Shown in pieces: positions 9,409 to 18,887 of a stretch of DNA of 64,000 nt. Each line of letters opens with the position of its first letter. Position 1 is the stretch's first letter. The position numbers were made by a program, and so were the translations under genes. The notes under the pieces were generated by a model. The model ran no database searches. It saw only the letters and a program-made list of their open reading frames with translations, and was not told the DNA's origin. The DNA is taken from contig JAXLQJ010000007.1 in NCBI GenBank assembly GCA_046331705.1, positions 62,001 to 126,000 of the forward strand, given 5' to 3'. Origin of the DNA: JADJOY01 sp046331705 [NCBI: bacterium]. Its GTDB lineage: Bacteria > JADJOY01.

Positions 9409-10941
9409 ATGACGTCCGCCGCCTCGCCCCTGCTCACGAGCGCCGCCGCTGGCCCTCGGACCGCCGCGGCGCTCGACGATGGCACGCGCCGACGAAGCTG
9501 GGACGAGCTCGAAGCGCGCGTGTCGCGGCTCGCGCGCTGGCTTCGCGACGATCTCGGTCTCGGCCCGGACGATCACGTCGCGAGCCTCGTGGGCAATCGC
9601 GTCGAGGGCGTCGAGCTGATCCTCGCGTCGCTCGCCGCGGGAGTCTGGCTGACGCCGCTCAACTGGCACCTCACCGCCGACGAGATCGCCTACATCGTTC
9701 GCGACGCCGGCACGCGCATCCTCTTCACCGATGCCGCGAACGCAGCCGTCGCCGCACGCGTGGAGGCCGAGCGCCGGATCGAGGTCGGCGCGGAGCTCGA
9801 CCGCCTGCTCGAGCGAGTCCCCGACGCGCCGCTTTCCCCGGACGGGCCCGCAGGCGGCACGATGATCTACACCAGCGGCACCACCGGGAAGCCGAAGGGC
9901 GTCAAGCGCGCCCGCGCGGCCACGCTCGGCGCCGCGCTGGCGCGAATGCGCGACGCGGGCCGCTCCTACGGGCTCGACGGCCGCGGGCCGCACCTGGTGA
10001 CGGGGCCCCTCTATCACGCGGCCCCGAGCCTGCTCGCGATCTACGACCTGCTCAACGGCGCGGCGCTCGTGCTCATGGATCGCTGGGACGCGGCGCGCTG
10101 CCTCGCGCTCATCGACGGGCACGCGATCCGTCACACCCACCTGGTGCCGACGATGTTCGTGCGCCTCCTCAAGCTCGCGCCGGAGCTGCGCGCGGGATTC
10201 GACGGCCGAACGCTGACGCTCGTGCTCCACGGCGCGGCCCCCGTCTCTGCCGAGATCAAGCGCCAGATGATCGCGTGGTGGGGGCCGGTGCTGGTCGAGT
10301 ACTGGGGCGCGACCGAGGGTGGCGTCGCGACGATCGCCAGCGCCGCCGAATGGCTCGCGCGTCCCGGCACGGTCGGACGGCCCATCGCCTCGTTCGAGGT
10401 CTACGCCGCCGACGAGCAAGGCCGACGCCTCCCCGCCGGCGAGGTCGGCCTGCTTCGCTCGCGCCACAAGACCCTGGCGCAGGTCTTCGAGTACCACGGG
10501 GATCCGGCCAAGACCGCGGCCACCCACCCCGAGCCGCACGTCTTCACCACCGGCGATCTCGGCTACGTCGACGGCGAGGGTTACGTCTTTCTCACGGATC
10601 GCACGACCCACCTCATCATCTCGGGCGGCGTGAACATCTATCCCGCCGAGATCGAGGGCGTGCTCGTCGAGCATCCGGCGGTAGCCGATGTGGCGGTCTT
10701 CGGCATTCCCGACGACGAATGGGGTGAATCCGTGAAGGCGGCCGTGGAGCTCGCCGAAGGCTTCAGCGCCTCAGCGGCGCTCGAGGCCGAGCTGCTCGAC
10801 CTCGTCGCGACGCGCCTCGCCCGCTACAAGGTGCCGCGCTCGATCGACTTCGAACGCGCCCTGCCCCGCCTGCCCAACGGCAAGCTCTACGTCCGCGCGC
10901 TGCGCGAGCGCTACTGGCAGGGACGCGCGCGCGCCATCTGA
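9409..10941 (+). CDS. AMP-forming acyl-CoA synthetase / ligase
   Basis: The predicted 510-residue enzyme would activate a carboxylic acid with ATP to the acyl-adenylate and then to the CoA thioester. The ATP-binding motif MIYTSGTTGKPKG is near residue 154, the adenylate motif YWGATEGG near 297 and TGDLGYVDGEGYVF near 381. The hinge/CoA region LIISGGVNIYPAEIE and the C-terminal catalytic lysine in PRLPNGKLY near 488 complete the ANL set. The ATG at 9409 is preferred; an in-frame ATG at 9376 is possible, and neither has a strong ribosome-binding site. It sits among acyl-CoA dehydrogenase and oxidoreductase genes, suggesting acid catabolism. The substrate is unknown. Confidence 0.87.
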   Translation: MTSAASPLLTSAAAGPRTAAALDDGTRRRSWDELEARVSRLARWLRDDLGLGPDDHVASLVGNRVEGVELILASLAAGVWLTPLNWHLTADEIAYIVRDAGTRILFTDAANAAVAARVEAERRIEVGAELDRLLERVPDAPLSPDGPAGGTMIYTSGTTGKPKGVKRARAATLGAALARMRDAGRSYGLDGRGPHLVTGPLYHAAPSLLAIYDLLNGAALVLMDRWDAARCLALIDGHAIRHTHLVPTMFVRLLKLAPELRAGFDGRTLTLVLHGAAPVSAEIKRQMIAWWGPVLVEYWGATEGGVATIASAAEWLARPGTVGRPIASFEVYAADEQGRRLPAGEVGLLRSRHKTLAQVFEYHGDPAKTAATHPEPHVFTTGDLGYVDGEGYVFLTDRTTHLIISGGVNIYPAEIEGVLVEHPAVADVAVFGIPDDEWGESVKAAVELAEGFSASAALEAELLDLVATRLARYKVPRSIDFERALPRLPNGKLYVRALRERYWQGRARAI

Positions 10942-10962
10942 CGCCGCGCGCGAGCGCGGGTC

Positions 10963-11790
10963 TCAGCGCGCGTGGCGCTTCACTTCGATGATCTGGTGGA
11001 ACGAGAAACGGCGCAGGAACGGGAAGATCCTGTCGATCACGCCGTCGATCTTCTCGCATCGATCGACGAGCGGGCCGCCGTTGCCGCGCGTGGCCACGAT
11101 CGCGAAGTGGCTGAAGAACGCGAACGGTCCCGGGTAGAGCTGAACCCCACCGAAGATCTCGCCCATGGTGGCGATCTCGCCGCGCGAGAGTGCGTGCTCG
11201 TAGCGCGTGCCCGCGATCGGGAAATTGGGGATCGCGCGGGTGAGCCGGTTCATGAAGTCGAAGAGCGGGTTCTTGTAGGTCGGCTCCCAGAAGACGCCGA
11301 TCCCACCGGGCTTCAGGATTCGGTACACCTCGCGGCTGGTCACGCCGACGTTCACGTGGTGCAGGATCTTGGTGCCCGCCACCGCGTCGACGCTCTGGTC
11401 CGCGAGCTCGATCTGCTCGGCGCTTCCCACCCGCGCCTCGACGCGATCGGCGACACCGTTGCGCTCGCACAGGCGCTTGGTCACCTCGACCAGCTTGGGG
11501 CTCAGGTCGAGCGCGGTGACGCGCACGCCGCGGCGGGCCAGCAGCACCGACATGATCCCGTAGCCACAGCCGAGGTCGAGGAAGTGCAGGTCCTGCGGAT
11601 TGCCGTGGGCCTGGACGAAGCGCGAGAGGACCTCGACGTACTTCGCCATGTTCGGCGGGATGAGGCTCTCGTCGATGATCTTGGTGGCGATCTCGGCGCC
11701 GTGCCGCTCGCCGATGGCGTCGAAGTACTGCCGCTCGTTCTGGTAACGCGCTTCGACGGAAGGATCGGCTGCGAGGTCGAGATTCGTCAT
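10963..11790 (-). CDS. Class I SAM-dependent methyltransferase
   Basis: The 275-residue protein has SAM motif I FLDLGCGYG at residues 70-78, the acidic loop VTALDLSPKLVE and the post-motif VYRILKPGGIGVFWEP, typical of UbiE/small-molecule class I methyltransferases. Residues 170-270 form a variable substrate cap with hydrophobic helices (NPLFDFMNRLTRAIPNFP). Its stop is 21 bases from the convergent stop of the acyl-CoA synthetase. It lies 123 bases downstream of the PHP-fold gene on the same strand, so the two may share a transcript. The substrate is not identifiable. Confidence 0.8.
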   Translation of the reverse strand: MTNLDLAADPSVEARYQNERQYFDAIGERHGAEIATKIIDESLIPPNMAKYVEVLSRFVQAHGNPQDLHFLDLGCGYGIMSVLLARRGVRVTALDLSPKLVEVTKRLCERNGVADRVEARVGSAEQIELADQSVDAVAGTKILHHVNVGVTSREVYRILKPGGIGVFWEPTYKNPLFDFMNRLTRAIPNFPIAGTRYEHALSRGEIATMGEIFGGVQLYPGPFAFFSHFAIVATRGNGGPLVDRCEKIDGVIDRIFPFLRRFSFHQIIEVKRHAR

Positions 11791-11913
11791 GATGGGATCG
11801 TCGGCGAAGGGGTGAATCGGCGCGTGCGGCGAGCCGCGACGACGTCGACGGGCGTCAGCATCGAGGGTAACACGCCGCAGCCGCGCCCCCGCCGCCGCTC
11901 GCGCCGCGCGTGC

Positions 11914-12555
11914 TCACTGACCGCGAGCCGCCGGCCGGCCCTTGCCGGCGCGGATGGCGGCGACCAGCTCGTCCATGCTGCGAATCGGCTCCGGGAAGAT
12001 CGTGTAGGCGCTGCCGACCTGGCTGGGGTCGACGGCGCCCGAGCCGCCGATCCCCGGCGCCTTGAGCGTGGCGGCCACCTGCGCCGCGCGCGTGTTCTGC
12101 TCGGGCGTCACGTCGGGCCGCCCCGACAGGACCTCGACGCCGGAGATGCCGCGGAAGGTCGCGAGCTTGTCACCCACGCCGAGTCCCGGGGTCGAGCAGA
12201 ACGGGTGCGCCGGGATCACCAGCGCGCCCTTCAAGTCCATGTAGTCGAGCAGCTGCATCGCCTTGAAGTGCACGCTCGAGTCGAGCGCGTCGTCGTCCAC
12301 GACGCCGTAGAGCAACACGCGCCCTTCCTGACAGGAATAGAGCGCGCCGCGCAGCACCGGGAAATCGAGCTCGCGGCCGATCTCGACGACCGATTCGCAG
12401 CCCTCGAACTTCTGGTACTCGGTGAACACCAGCGCATCCAATCCTGCTTCCTTGGCGGCCAGAATCATGTCGCGCGGATCCGCCGACGAGATTTGCTTGC
12501 TCGGCGTGTTCGAGAGCCGCGAGAGCACGTGCAGGTCGATTCGGAACTCGCTCAT
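11914..12555 (-). CDS. PHP-fold protein with degenerate metal-binding motifs
   Basis: The 213-residue protein has the layout of a PHP (polymerase/histidinol phosphatase) domain, but most ligands are replaced. The first motif is DLHVLS (His9, then Leu11 in place of the second His). The usual T-D-H is TEY (45-47), the E of GxE is Leu72, and the later Gly-His position is Arg79. The terminal GSDAH is GSGAV. Only AHP (IPAHPF) is conserved. This suggests a non-catalytic or substrate-binding PHP pseudoenzyme. The start at 12555 has GAGGTGAC just upstream. The role of this protein is unknown; the substitutions were checked against the nucleotide sequence for the first and last motifs. Confidence 0.7.
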   Translation of the reverse strand: MSEFRIDLHVLSRLSNTPSKQISSADPRDMILAAKEAGLDALVFTEYQKFEGCESVVEIGRELDFPVLRGALYSCQEGRVLLYGVVDDDALDSSVHFKAMQLLDYMDLKGALVIPAHPFCSTPGLGVGDKLATFRGISGVEVLSGRPDVTPEQNTRAAQVAATLKAPGIGGSGAVDPSQVGSAYTIFPEPIRSMDELVAAIRAGKGRPAARGQ

Positions 12556-12713
12556 GTCACCTCGTGTGGCGTGCGTCGACGAGGATCGCCGCGCCGCCCG
12601 TGAGCCCCGCCAGGCACGGCGGAGCACGCTTCAACTAGCTTCACCGGCGCGGGAATGCAACCGCCGGCGCCGCTGCGCCACCGCGGCGCGCGGGCCAGGG
12701 TCCGCGCGCCGAA

Positions 12714-14885
12714 TCAATCGAGGGTGGCCTCCGCCCGGGCGAGATCGGTCACCGGAAACGTGGTGCCGTCCGCGAACACCCAATCGGCGATGTGCTGATT
12801 CACGCGCCGGAATCGCCAGCGCGCGCTGACCCGAAGCGGGCGCCGCTCGCTGCCCGCGAGCGGCACCTCGAAGACCTCGTCGTGGCTCGACCCCGGGGCG
12901 AGGAAGCGGCGGTTCCGCGAGCCGGCGAAGCGCCAGATCTGGTGCTGATCGAGCACGGTGCCGTCGCGATCCACGAACTCGGTGGCGAGCCGGCGCGCGT
13001 CGGGGGCGAGCCGATGATCGGCGTCGAGCGCGCCACTCTCGTACACCAGCGCGCCATCCGCGGCGACCACTCTCAGCTCGAGCCAGACGTCGACCTGGTC
13101 GGCGAGATCCACGGGGAAATCGTGACCGATCGCGTCGTTGGTGGTGGTCACCCGCGCCCGCAGCCGCGCCGCCGGCGACCCATCCGCGCCGGGCACCTCG
13201 TACGGCTCGAGCGCGAGCGTGGTCGGCAGATGCGTCCCGTCCCACAGCACGCGCGCGGCGCGGGGAGTCTCGCGGCGGACGTCCTCCGTGTCGTGCGCGT
13301 TCGGCATGTCGCCGCGCAGGAAGCGATCGTTGATCTCGTCGAGACGCCGGGCTTGCTCGCGGTACTGCGCCGGCACCATCAGCGACAGCGCTTGGTTCGA
13401 GCCGGGAAAGCGGTGATCCCATTGGCGGTACTCGGTGCGATCGCGATCCACGTTGGTCATGTGGCATTCGCGGCAGCGGACCTCGGCGCGATGCGCCCAG
13501 CGCTCGTAGGACGAGAAGAGCGGCGTCAGCTCGAGCTCGGCGGCGCCGTTGTAGGCCGCGGGGATGCGAATGTCGTGGCACGGCCGACACGCGGCGGGCT
13601 CGCGGTAGAGCGGGCGCCGCACCGAGCGGATGTGGAGCCGCGAGTCCAGCGATGCCTGGTAGCGCTGGAAGCCGCTCACGCTGGTGGCGTTCGGCACCGC
13701 TCCAGGGAAGCCCAGCCCCCGGATCATCACCAGCCCGAACGCTCCGTTGCCCGCGGGATGCTCCTCGGCGTCGAGGTAATGGCAGACCTTGCACGACACG
13801 CCCTCGCTGCGGGCGAGCGTCTCCGGAGCGAGGCGCCGCTCGGGCGGGACCGTGAGCGCCACCACCGGATCGTGGCAATTGTCGCAGTAGCGGACCCCGG
13901 CCGCGCCGAGATCGCGCTCGACCTCCGGCAAGAGCGCCAGGTAGAGGCGATTCAGGCCCGCGAAGCGATGACTCGAGATCTCCCAGCGCGCGGCGGCCTC
14001 GTCGTGGCACGCGCGGCACGGCGCCGTCCCCTCGAGCACGGCCGCCACCTCCGGTGCGATCGGCGGCGGCACCACCGCCGACGGACCGAGCGTCGCCACC
14101 CGCATGCGCTCGTCGCCGCGTAGCTCTTCCAGCGGCTTCAGGTTCTTCTCGAGCGAGATCGCGAGCAACGCGGCGCTCGCGAGCACCAACATCCCGAGAC
14201 CGCCCTTCGTCGCCCCGCTCATCCGCCGGCCGAAGCGCCGACCGCGCGTCGCCCAGTGAAACGGCACCAGCGGCGCGAGCGCGAAGGTGGCGGGACCGTG
14301 CAGCCAGTACTTGTCGTTGGCGAACTTGAAATCGGCGAGGATCAGCGCGAATCCCGTGTGCATCATCAGCCACGACGCGACCAGCGCCGCCACCCCGCTC
14401 CACACCGTGAGCGAGCGATGCGCCGGATCGGAAGGCTGAAAGAGCCGTAGCGGTGGCAGCCGCCACGCCAGGATGCGGCGCCCGGGACGGAGCCAAGCGT
14501 AGATCGCCAGCTCGACCACGCCGATCCGCCAGAAGAGCGGGTTGTGCCACGGCGAAACCGCCGGCGGACCGATGCCGCCCCCGAACGTGATCAAGATCAG
14601 GAACACCATCAGCACGGTGGTGCGGTAGCGACCGAGGATCTCCGCCAAGTGGCGGATCACCACGTAGTAGTAGATCGGGAGCAGCGCCATCCCGAGCACC
14701 AGGTGCACCATCACGAACCGGAAATAGCGACGGTCGAACGCGGCATCGAGCAGCAACGGCAAGCCCGTCGCGCCGACGAGCGCGAGACCGGCGAAGAGCG
14801 AGAGGACGATGCGGCGCGAGCGCACGTGGCGGGCGGAGCGAGACGTTCCAGCGGCGGGGGCGCGACCATCGTAGAGCGCGCGCAT
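12714..14885 (-). CDS. Membrane-anchored pentahaem c-type cytochrome with b-type-like membrane domain and C-terminal beta domain
   Basis: The 723-residue protein (if the ATG at 14885 is right) has about six membrane helices in residues 25-245. These carry spaced histidines in the membrane (H61/H79 and H196/H210) that could ligate b haems. Five CxxCH sites follow: 290-294, 334-338, 365-369, 433-437 and 471-475. The first is followed by WEISSH, as in cytochrome c554-type domains. Residues 490-723 form a beta-rich domain with a GHDFP motif. Electron transfer from quinol to periplasmic acceptors is inferred. The open frame extends to 15167, but the upstream part looks non-coding; 15020 is an alternative start. 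It is divergent from a paralogue at 15137. Confidence 0.8.
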   Translation of the reverse strand: MRALYDGRAPAAGTSRSARHVRSRRIVLSLFAGLALVGATGLPLLLDAAFDRRYFRFVMVHLVLGMALLPIYYYVVIRHLAEILGRYRTTVLMVFLILITFGGGIGPPAVSPWHNPLFWRIGVVELAIYAWLRPGRRILAWRLPPLRLFQPSDPAHRSLTVWSGVAALVASWLMMHTGFALILADFKFANDKYWLHGPATFALAPLVPFHWATRGRRFGRRMSGATKGGLGMLVLASAALLAISLEKNLKPLEELRGDERMRVATLGPSAVVPPPIAPEVAAVLEGTAPCRACHDEAAARWEISSHRFAGLNRLYLALLPEVERDLGAAGVRYCDNCHDPVVALTVPPERRLAPETLARSEGVSCKVCHYLDAEEHPAGNGAFGLVMIRGLGFPGAVPNATSVSGFQRYQASLDSRLHIRSVRRPLYREPAACRPCHDIRIPAAYNGAAELELTPLFSSYERWAHRAEVRCRECHMTNVDRDRTEYRQWDHRFPGSNQALSLMVPAQYREQARRLDEINDRFLRGDMPNAHDTEDVRRETPRAARVLWDGTHLPTTLALEPYEVPGADGSPAARLRARVTTTNDAIGHDFPVDLADQVDVWLELRVVAADGALVYESGALDADHRLAPDARRLATEFVDRDGTVLDQHQIWRFAGSRNRRFLAPGSSHDEVFEVPLAGSERRPLRVSARWRFRRVNQHIADWVFADGTTFPVTDLARAEATLD

Positions 14886-15136
14886 GCCGGCCGCCACCCG
14901 CAAGGGCTGGCGCCGTCGAGCTCGTCGCGGCCTCGCGTTGGCGGATCGCGGCGGAGCGAGCAGAATTCGCGCACCCCGGCTCCCCGCCGCCCAGGGCTCG
15001 CTCTGCATCCGGATCCTCATCGACCGATCCCGCGTCGACCGCGGCACCGCCGCGTGTCCCGATCCGCGCGACCGGGCTGGCCGCGTTCGCGGCCGCTCCC
15101 GCGCATCGCGCACCCGCGCCAGGACCGCGACGGCGC

Positions 15137-16669
15137 ATGAGTCGCGAAGCCGAGACCGTCGCACCACGAGCGCGCGCCGCCCGAGTCCGCGCGGCGGGCG
15201 TCTGGCTCGCGCGGGTGCTCCGCACCCACCTCGAAGGTCTCGGCCTTCTCGACGCCGTCTACTTCGTCACGCTGTTCACGTTCGGCTCGTACTTCCTGAT
15301 CGACACCCCCGCCAACTTCCTGCTGTTCGCCCTCTACTTCTGGCTGGTGGTGTCGCCGCGCCCTGGCCGGCGCAAGTTCGCGCTCTTCGTGATGCTCACG
15401 AGCGTGATGCTGCTGGCCGCGAGCGGGATGCTGATCTGGGTCGCGCCCCGGGTCACGCCGCCTGGCGTGTACCTCCGCATCGTGCACCAGACCACCGCCC
15501 GCTACGCGCTCCTGATCGGCATGCCGTACCTCATCCGGCACCTGCGAACGCCACTCGCCCCTCACCCGACGCCCTACCGCTGGGCCACCCGCGCGGGCTG
15601 GCTCTTCTTCAAGGTCTCGATCTGGGTTGCGGCGATCCCCGCGCTGCTCACGATCCGTGGACGGCTGACCTCGATCCACACGGCGACCTTGGGCGTTGCG
15701 CTGCCGCTGCTCGCGTACCACGTCTTCGCTTCCGTGCGACGACGGCGCGCCGCCGAGGAGCACCCGCCGCCCGTCGAACCGTTCGCGGTCTCGGAGATGC
15801 TCTCGGGTCCGCTCGTCTGCGGTGCGCTGGCGGTGACGTGCGTGCCGCTCGCGTTCGCCTGTCTCTTCCGGGTGCCGTCGAGTTGGGCCAACTACGACGT
15901 GCCGGACTTCATGGTCCGCTCCAGCACGGCCAACTTCCGGCCGAGCCCCGCGCACACCACACGCGGCGCGGCGTTTCGGCCCGAGCTGCTGGGCGAGTCG
16001 AACGGCTGCGGCCAGGCACCGTGCCATCCCGAGGCGTTCGCCGACTGGCGCCGCTCCGCCCATCACGAGAGCAGCAACGAGCGCTACCAAGCCGAGCTGG
16101 AGCGCGTGGTGCGCTCGGCGGGGCTACCGGCGGCACGGCTCTGCGCCGGCTGTCACGACCCGATCGCGCTCTTCTCCGGCTCGATCGAGCCGGGCGCGCC
16201 GCTCGTCGCCCCCGAGTCGATCCGCGAGGGGATCTCCTGCCTGGTGTGCCATGGGCTCGCACCGGCCGCACGCGTGCCGGGCAACGGCTCCAACGCGTTT
16301 CGGTTCCCCGCGAGCTATTTCGTCGGCCCGGTCAGCTTGCCGACGCTGGTGGGTGGATGGCGCGAGCATCGCGCCGACCTCCACGGTCCGGGCGTCGCCG
16401 ACGATCGGGTGTGTGTCGGCTGCCATCGCTTCCTCGCCGTGCCCCGTGAGCTCGCGGACCTCGACGCGTTGGGCGGCTGGCTCACGTGGCCGGAGCACGC
16501 CCAGGCTCGCATGCGCAGCGAGTGCCGCGGCGAAGCCGGATGCGTGGCGTGCCACATGCCGCGGATCGGCGAGCGCGAGAAGCCCTGGGGAGGTGCCTTA
16601 CCGATCCACCATTTCGATCTCGACGCGATGGCCGGCGGCGCGCACTCGCGTGCGCAGTATCGGAGCTGA
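15137..16669 (+). CDS. Membrane-anchored pentahaem cytochrome, short form
   Basis: The 510-residue paralogue of the flanking cytochromes has membrane helices between residues 38 and 245. Membrane histidines H117/H135 and H181/H195 have the same 18- and 14-residue spacings as in the gene at 12714-14885. The haem sites are a CX4CH at 291-297 (CGQAPCH) and four CxxCH at 336-340, 368-372, 426-430 and 469-473. Cytochrome c554-like W-x-x-S-A-H follows the first site. It ends soon after the fifth haem and lacks the C-terminal beta domain of its relatives. It lies 57 bases before the next paralogue on the same strand. Start is uncertain, as no clear ribosome-binding site is visible. Confidence 0.8.
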   Translation: MSREAETVAPRARAARVRAAGVWLARVLRTHLEGLGLLDAVYFVTLFTFGSYFLIDTPANFLLFALYFWLVVSPRPGRRKFALFVMLTSVMLLAASGMLIWVAPRVTPPGVYLRIVHQTTARYALLIGMPYLIRHLRTPLAPHPTPYRWATRAGWLFFKVSIWVAAIPALLTIRGRLTSIHTATLGVALPLLAYHVFASVRRRRAAEEHPPPVEPFAVSEMLSGPLVCGALAVTCVPLAFACLFRVPSSWANYDVPDFMVRSSTANFRPSPAHTTRGAAFRPELLGESNGCGQAPCHPEAFADWRRSAHHESSNERYQAELERVVRSAGLPAARLCAGCHDPIALFSGSIEPGAPLVAPESIREGISCLVCHGLAPAARVPGNGSNAFRFPASYFVGPVSLPTLVGGWREHRADLHGPGVADDRVCVGCHRFLAVPRELADLDALGGWLTWPEHAQARMRSECRGEAGCVACHMPRIGEREKPWGGALPIHHFDLDAMAGGAHSRAQYRS

Positions 16670-16726
16670 GGCCATGGCGCTCGCTCCGCCGCGGCCGTTC
16701 CGCGACCTCGCCCGCCGTCGTTCGCC

Positions 16727-18853
16727 ATGACCCCGCCTGCCTCGAACCAGCGCCAGCGCGTGACGCGCTACGCGTTGCTCTTCACGCTGGTCTTGGCGTC
16801 CGGCTTCCATCACCTCTTTGGCCGCGCGGGCTCGCCGTTCTTCCGCCTCGATCTCGTGGTCCACCCGCTGCTCGGGCTGCTGGCCACGGGCACCATCATC
16901 GTCACGCTCTTCCACCGCGTCCGCGAGGAAGTGCCGGCGTTCGGCTGGATTCACCTCGCGGGCTTCGTGCTCATGGCGTTCGTGGCGTTGGTGCGCTCCT
17001 TCACCATGGCCCACCTGCCGGAGCAACGCAGCAACATGCTCACGGCGGTGCTGAGCCCGTTGCTGGTGGTCTGCACGGCGCATTTCTTCCTGCGCACGGT
17101 GCCGTTGATGGCGGCGTTCTCCCGCGCGCGGCGCGGTTGGGCGCATCTCACGCTCCTCTCGCTCTGGCTGCTCGCCACCTTGGTCGGCGTGCTGATCGCG
17201 AGCAACGCGTTCACCGGCCGCGTTCCGTCGTGGATCCGCGCGTTTCACGCGGCACTCGGTTACGCGGCGGCGGGGGCCGGGGCGTGGGTCCTGCTCAGGC
17301 CCGCGTGGCGACGGCTGCGCGAGTCCGGGCTCGGCCTCGGCGTGACCAGCGGGCTGGTGATCTTCGCCCTCGCCGCCGCGATCACGAACGCCCTCGGCGC
17401 GCGCGTCGAGCAGCTTCCCAAGCTCGCGCCGGTCACGCTTCACCTCTCGGTCGTTCCCAACCGCTTGCGCGCCGCCGACGATCGCGACGACCTCCCCTTC
17501 CCGGTCGACGCCAGCTGGCTCGAGATCAGCGAGAGCTGCCTCGGCGCTGGCTGCCACGCCGACCTCGAGGACGGCTTTCGCCACTCGAGCCACAACGTCT
17601 CGTACCGCACCCCGCACATGCACGCGATCCTCGACCTGCTGGCAGCCGAGGAGGGCGTCGCCGAGCAAGCGATCTGCGCCGGCTGCCACATTCCCGGCTC
17701 GCTGTTTCGCGGGGGACCACCGCCCGCGGCCTACCGAACGCGCACCAACCTGCCGTGCGTCTTCTGCCATTCGATCACCAGCACGACGATCGAGGACCAC
17801 GATCGCTCGCGTCTGACCCTCGGCCTCGACGCCACCGCGCTGGCGCCGTTTCGGGCGGCGGAGACGGCCGGTCGCCCGCTCACCGCCGCCGACCGCACCG
17901 CGATTCAGCTCAACACCCGTGCCCACGGACGCGTCTTCGCGCGTCCACTGCTCGCCGAAGACGCGTTCTGCTTGGCTTGTCACCACAATCCACTGGTTCC
18001 CGCCGATGCGCGATCACCGGTGATCGAGGCGGCACCCGCGCCCGAGAAGACCTCGTCGCTGCCCGGGTTCACGGCGCCTCCCGAGCGCGAGCGCGAGCTT
18101 CGCTGCGTGGATTGCCACCTGCCCCCGTCGCGCGTCCTCGACCCCGGCGGCACGCCGCGCAACCACCTCTTCCCCGGCGCGAACACCACCGTGCTGCGGC
18201 TCCTCGGCTTCGAGGAGGACGCCGCGTTCACCGAGCGCTGGATGCAGAGCCGATTCCTGGCGCGGACACTCGAAGATCTCTACGGACGGCGCGACGTCGT
18301 GCGGCGCGGCGGCGACGAGCGCAAGGCCGCGTTCTTCTACGCCGAGATGCGGGCGTCCTTCGTGGCGCAGCCGAGCGCTGGCAGCGATGCCGTGCTCCGC
18401 ATCGAGACCCGGAACCTCGGCATGGGGCACCCGTTCCCCGCGTCCTCGCTGGGTCTCGGTGAAGCCTGGCTGGAGGTCCGCGTGACCGACGCGAGCGGGC
18501 GCGAGGTGTTCGCAAGCGGCGGGCTCGACGAATCCCAACGCGTGCTCGCCGGCAGCCATACCCTCGGCGGGCGCCTCCTCGATCGGGACGGCACGACCAT
18601 CGATCGCTACCGCGTGTGGGCGGCAGCGCACGAGATCGTCGACCGCCAGATCCCACACCGCGGCTCCGTCACCGACGAGTTCGCCTTCGCCGTCCCCGAG
18701 GGCGCCCAACGCCACCTCAACATCGCGGCGGTCTGGCACTACCGAAAGCTCGGTCAGCCGTTCTGGGACTGGGCCTATCCGAACCAGCGACCCATCCCCA
18801 GCTCGGAGGTCGTCCGCACGTTCACCCAGTTCCCGCTGGCACCGCCGCGCTGA
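16727..18853 (+). CDS. Membrane-anchored pentahaem cytochrome with C-terminal beta domain
   Basis: The 708-residue protein has five or six membrane helices in residues 15-225, with histidine pairs H46/H63 and H76/H96. The haem sites are CX4CH at 271-277 (CLGAGCH) and CxxCH at 317-321, 344-348, 415-419 and 460-464. Residues 530-700 match the C-terminal domain of the cytochrome at 12714-14885: both have GHxFP, a following acidic strand, and RDGT(T/V)-(I/L)D. It probably forms an operon with the short cytochrome upstream. All three may be alternative quinol-linked electron-transfer modules; partners and acceptor are unknown. Confidence 0.8.
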   Translation: MTPPASNQRQRVTRYALLFTLVLASGFHHLFGRAGSPFFRLDLVVHPLLGLLATGTIIVTLFHRVREEVPAFGWIHLAGFVLMAFVALVRSFTMAHLPEQRSNMLTAVLSPLLVVCTAHFFLRTVPLMAAFSRARRGWAHLTLLSLWLLATLVGVLIASNAFTGRVPSWIRAFHAALGYAAAGAGAWVLLRPAWRRLRESGLGLGVTSGLVIFALAAAITNALGARVEQLPKLAPVTLHLSVVPNRLRAADDRDDLPFPVDASWLEISESCLGAGCHADLEDGFRHSSHNVSYRTPHMHAILDLLAAEEGVAEQAICAGCHIPGSLFRGGPPPAAYRTRTNLPCVFCHSITSTTIEDHDRSRLTLGLDATALAPFRAAETAGRPLTAADRTAIQLNTRAHGRVFARPLLAEDAFCLACHHNPLVPADARSPVIEAAPAPEKTSSLPGFTAPPERERELRCVDCHLPPSRVLDPGGTPRNHLFPGANTTVLRLLGFEEDAAFTERWMQSRFLARTLEDLYGRRDVVRRGGDERKAAFFYAEMRASFVAQPSAGSDAVLRIETRNLGMGHPFPASSLGLGEAWLEVRVTDASGREVFASGGLDESQRVLAGSHTLGGRLLDRDGTTIDRYRVWAAAHEIVDRQIPHRGSVTDEFAFAVPEGAQRHLNIAAVWHYRKLGQPFWDWAYPNQRPIPSSEVVRTFTQFPLAPPR

Positions 18854-18865
18854 GCCGCGCACCGT

Positions 18866-18885
18866 CGCCCCGATCGATCGGGGCG
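18866..18885. terminator. Perfect palindrome between convergent genes, possible bidirectional terminator
   Basis: A 20-base perfect inverted repeat (10-base arms, CGCCCCGATC and its complement) lies 12 bases after the stop of the plus-strand cytochrome and 2 bases before the stop of the minus-strand glycosidase-like gene. There is no T tract, so intrinsic termination is uncertain. The location between convergent stops supports a transcription-ending role. Confidence 0.45.
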
Positions 18886-18887
18886 GA

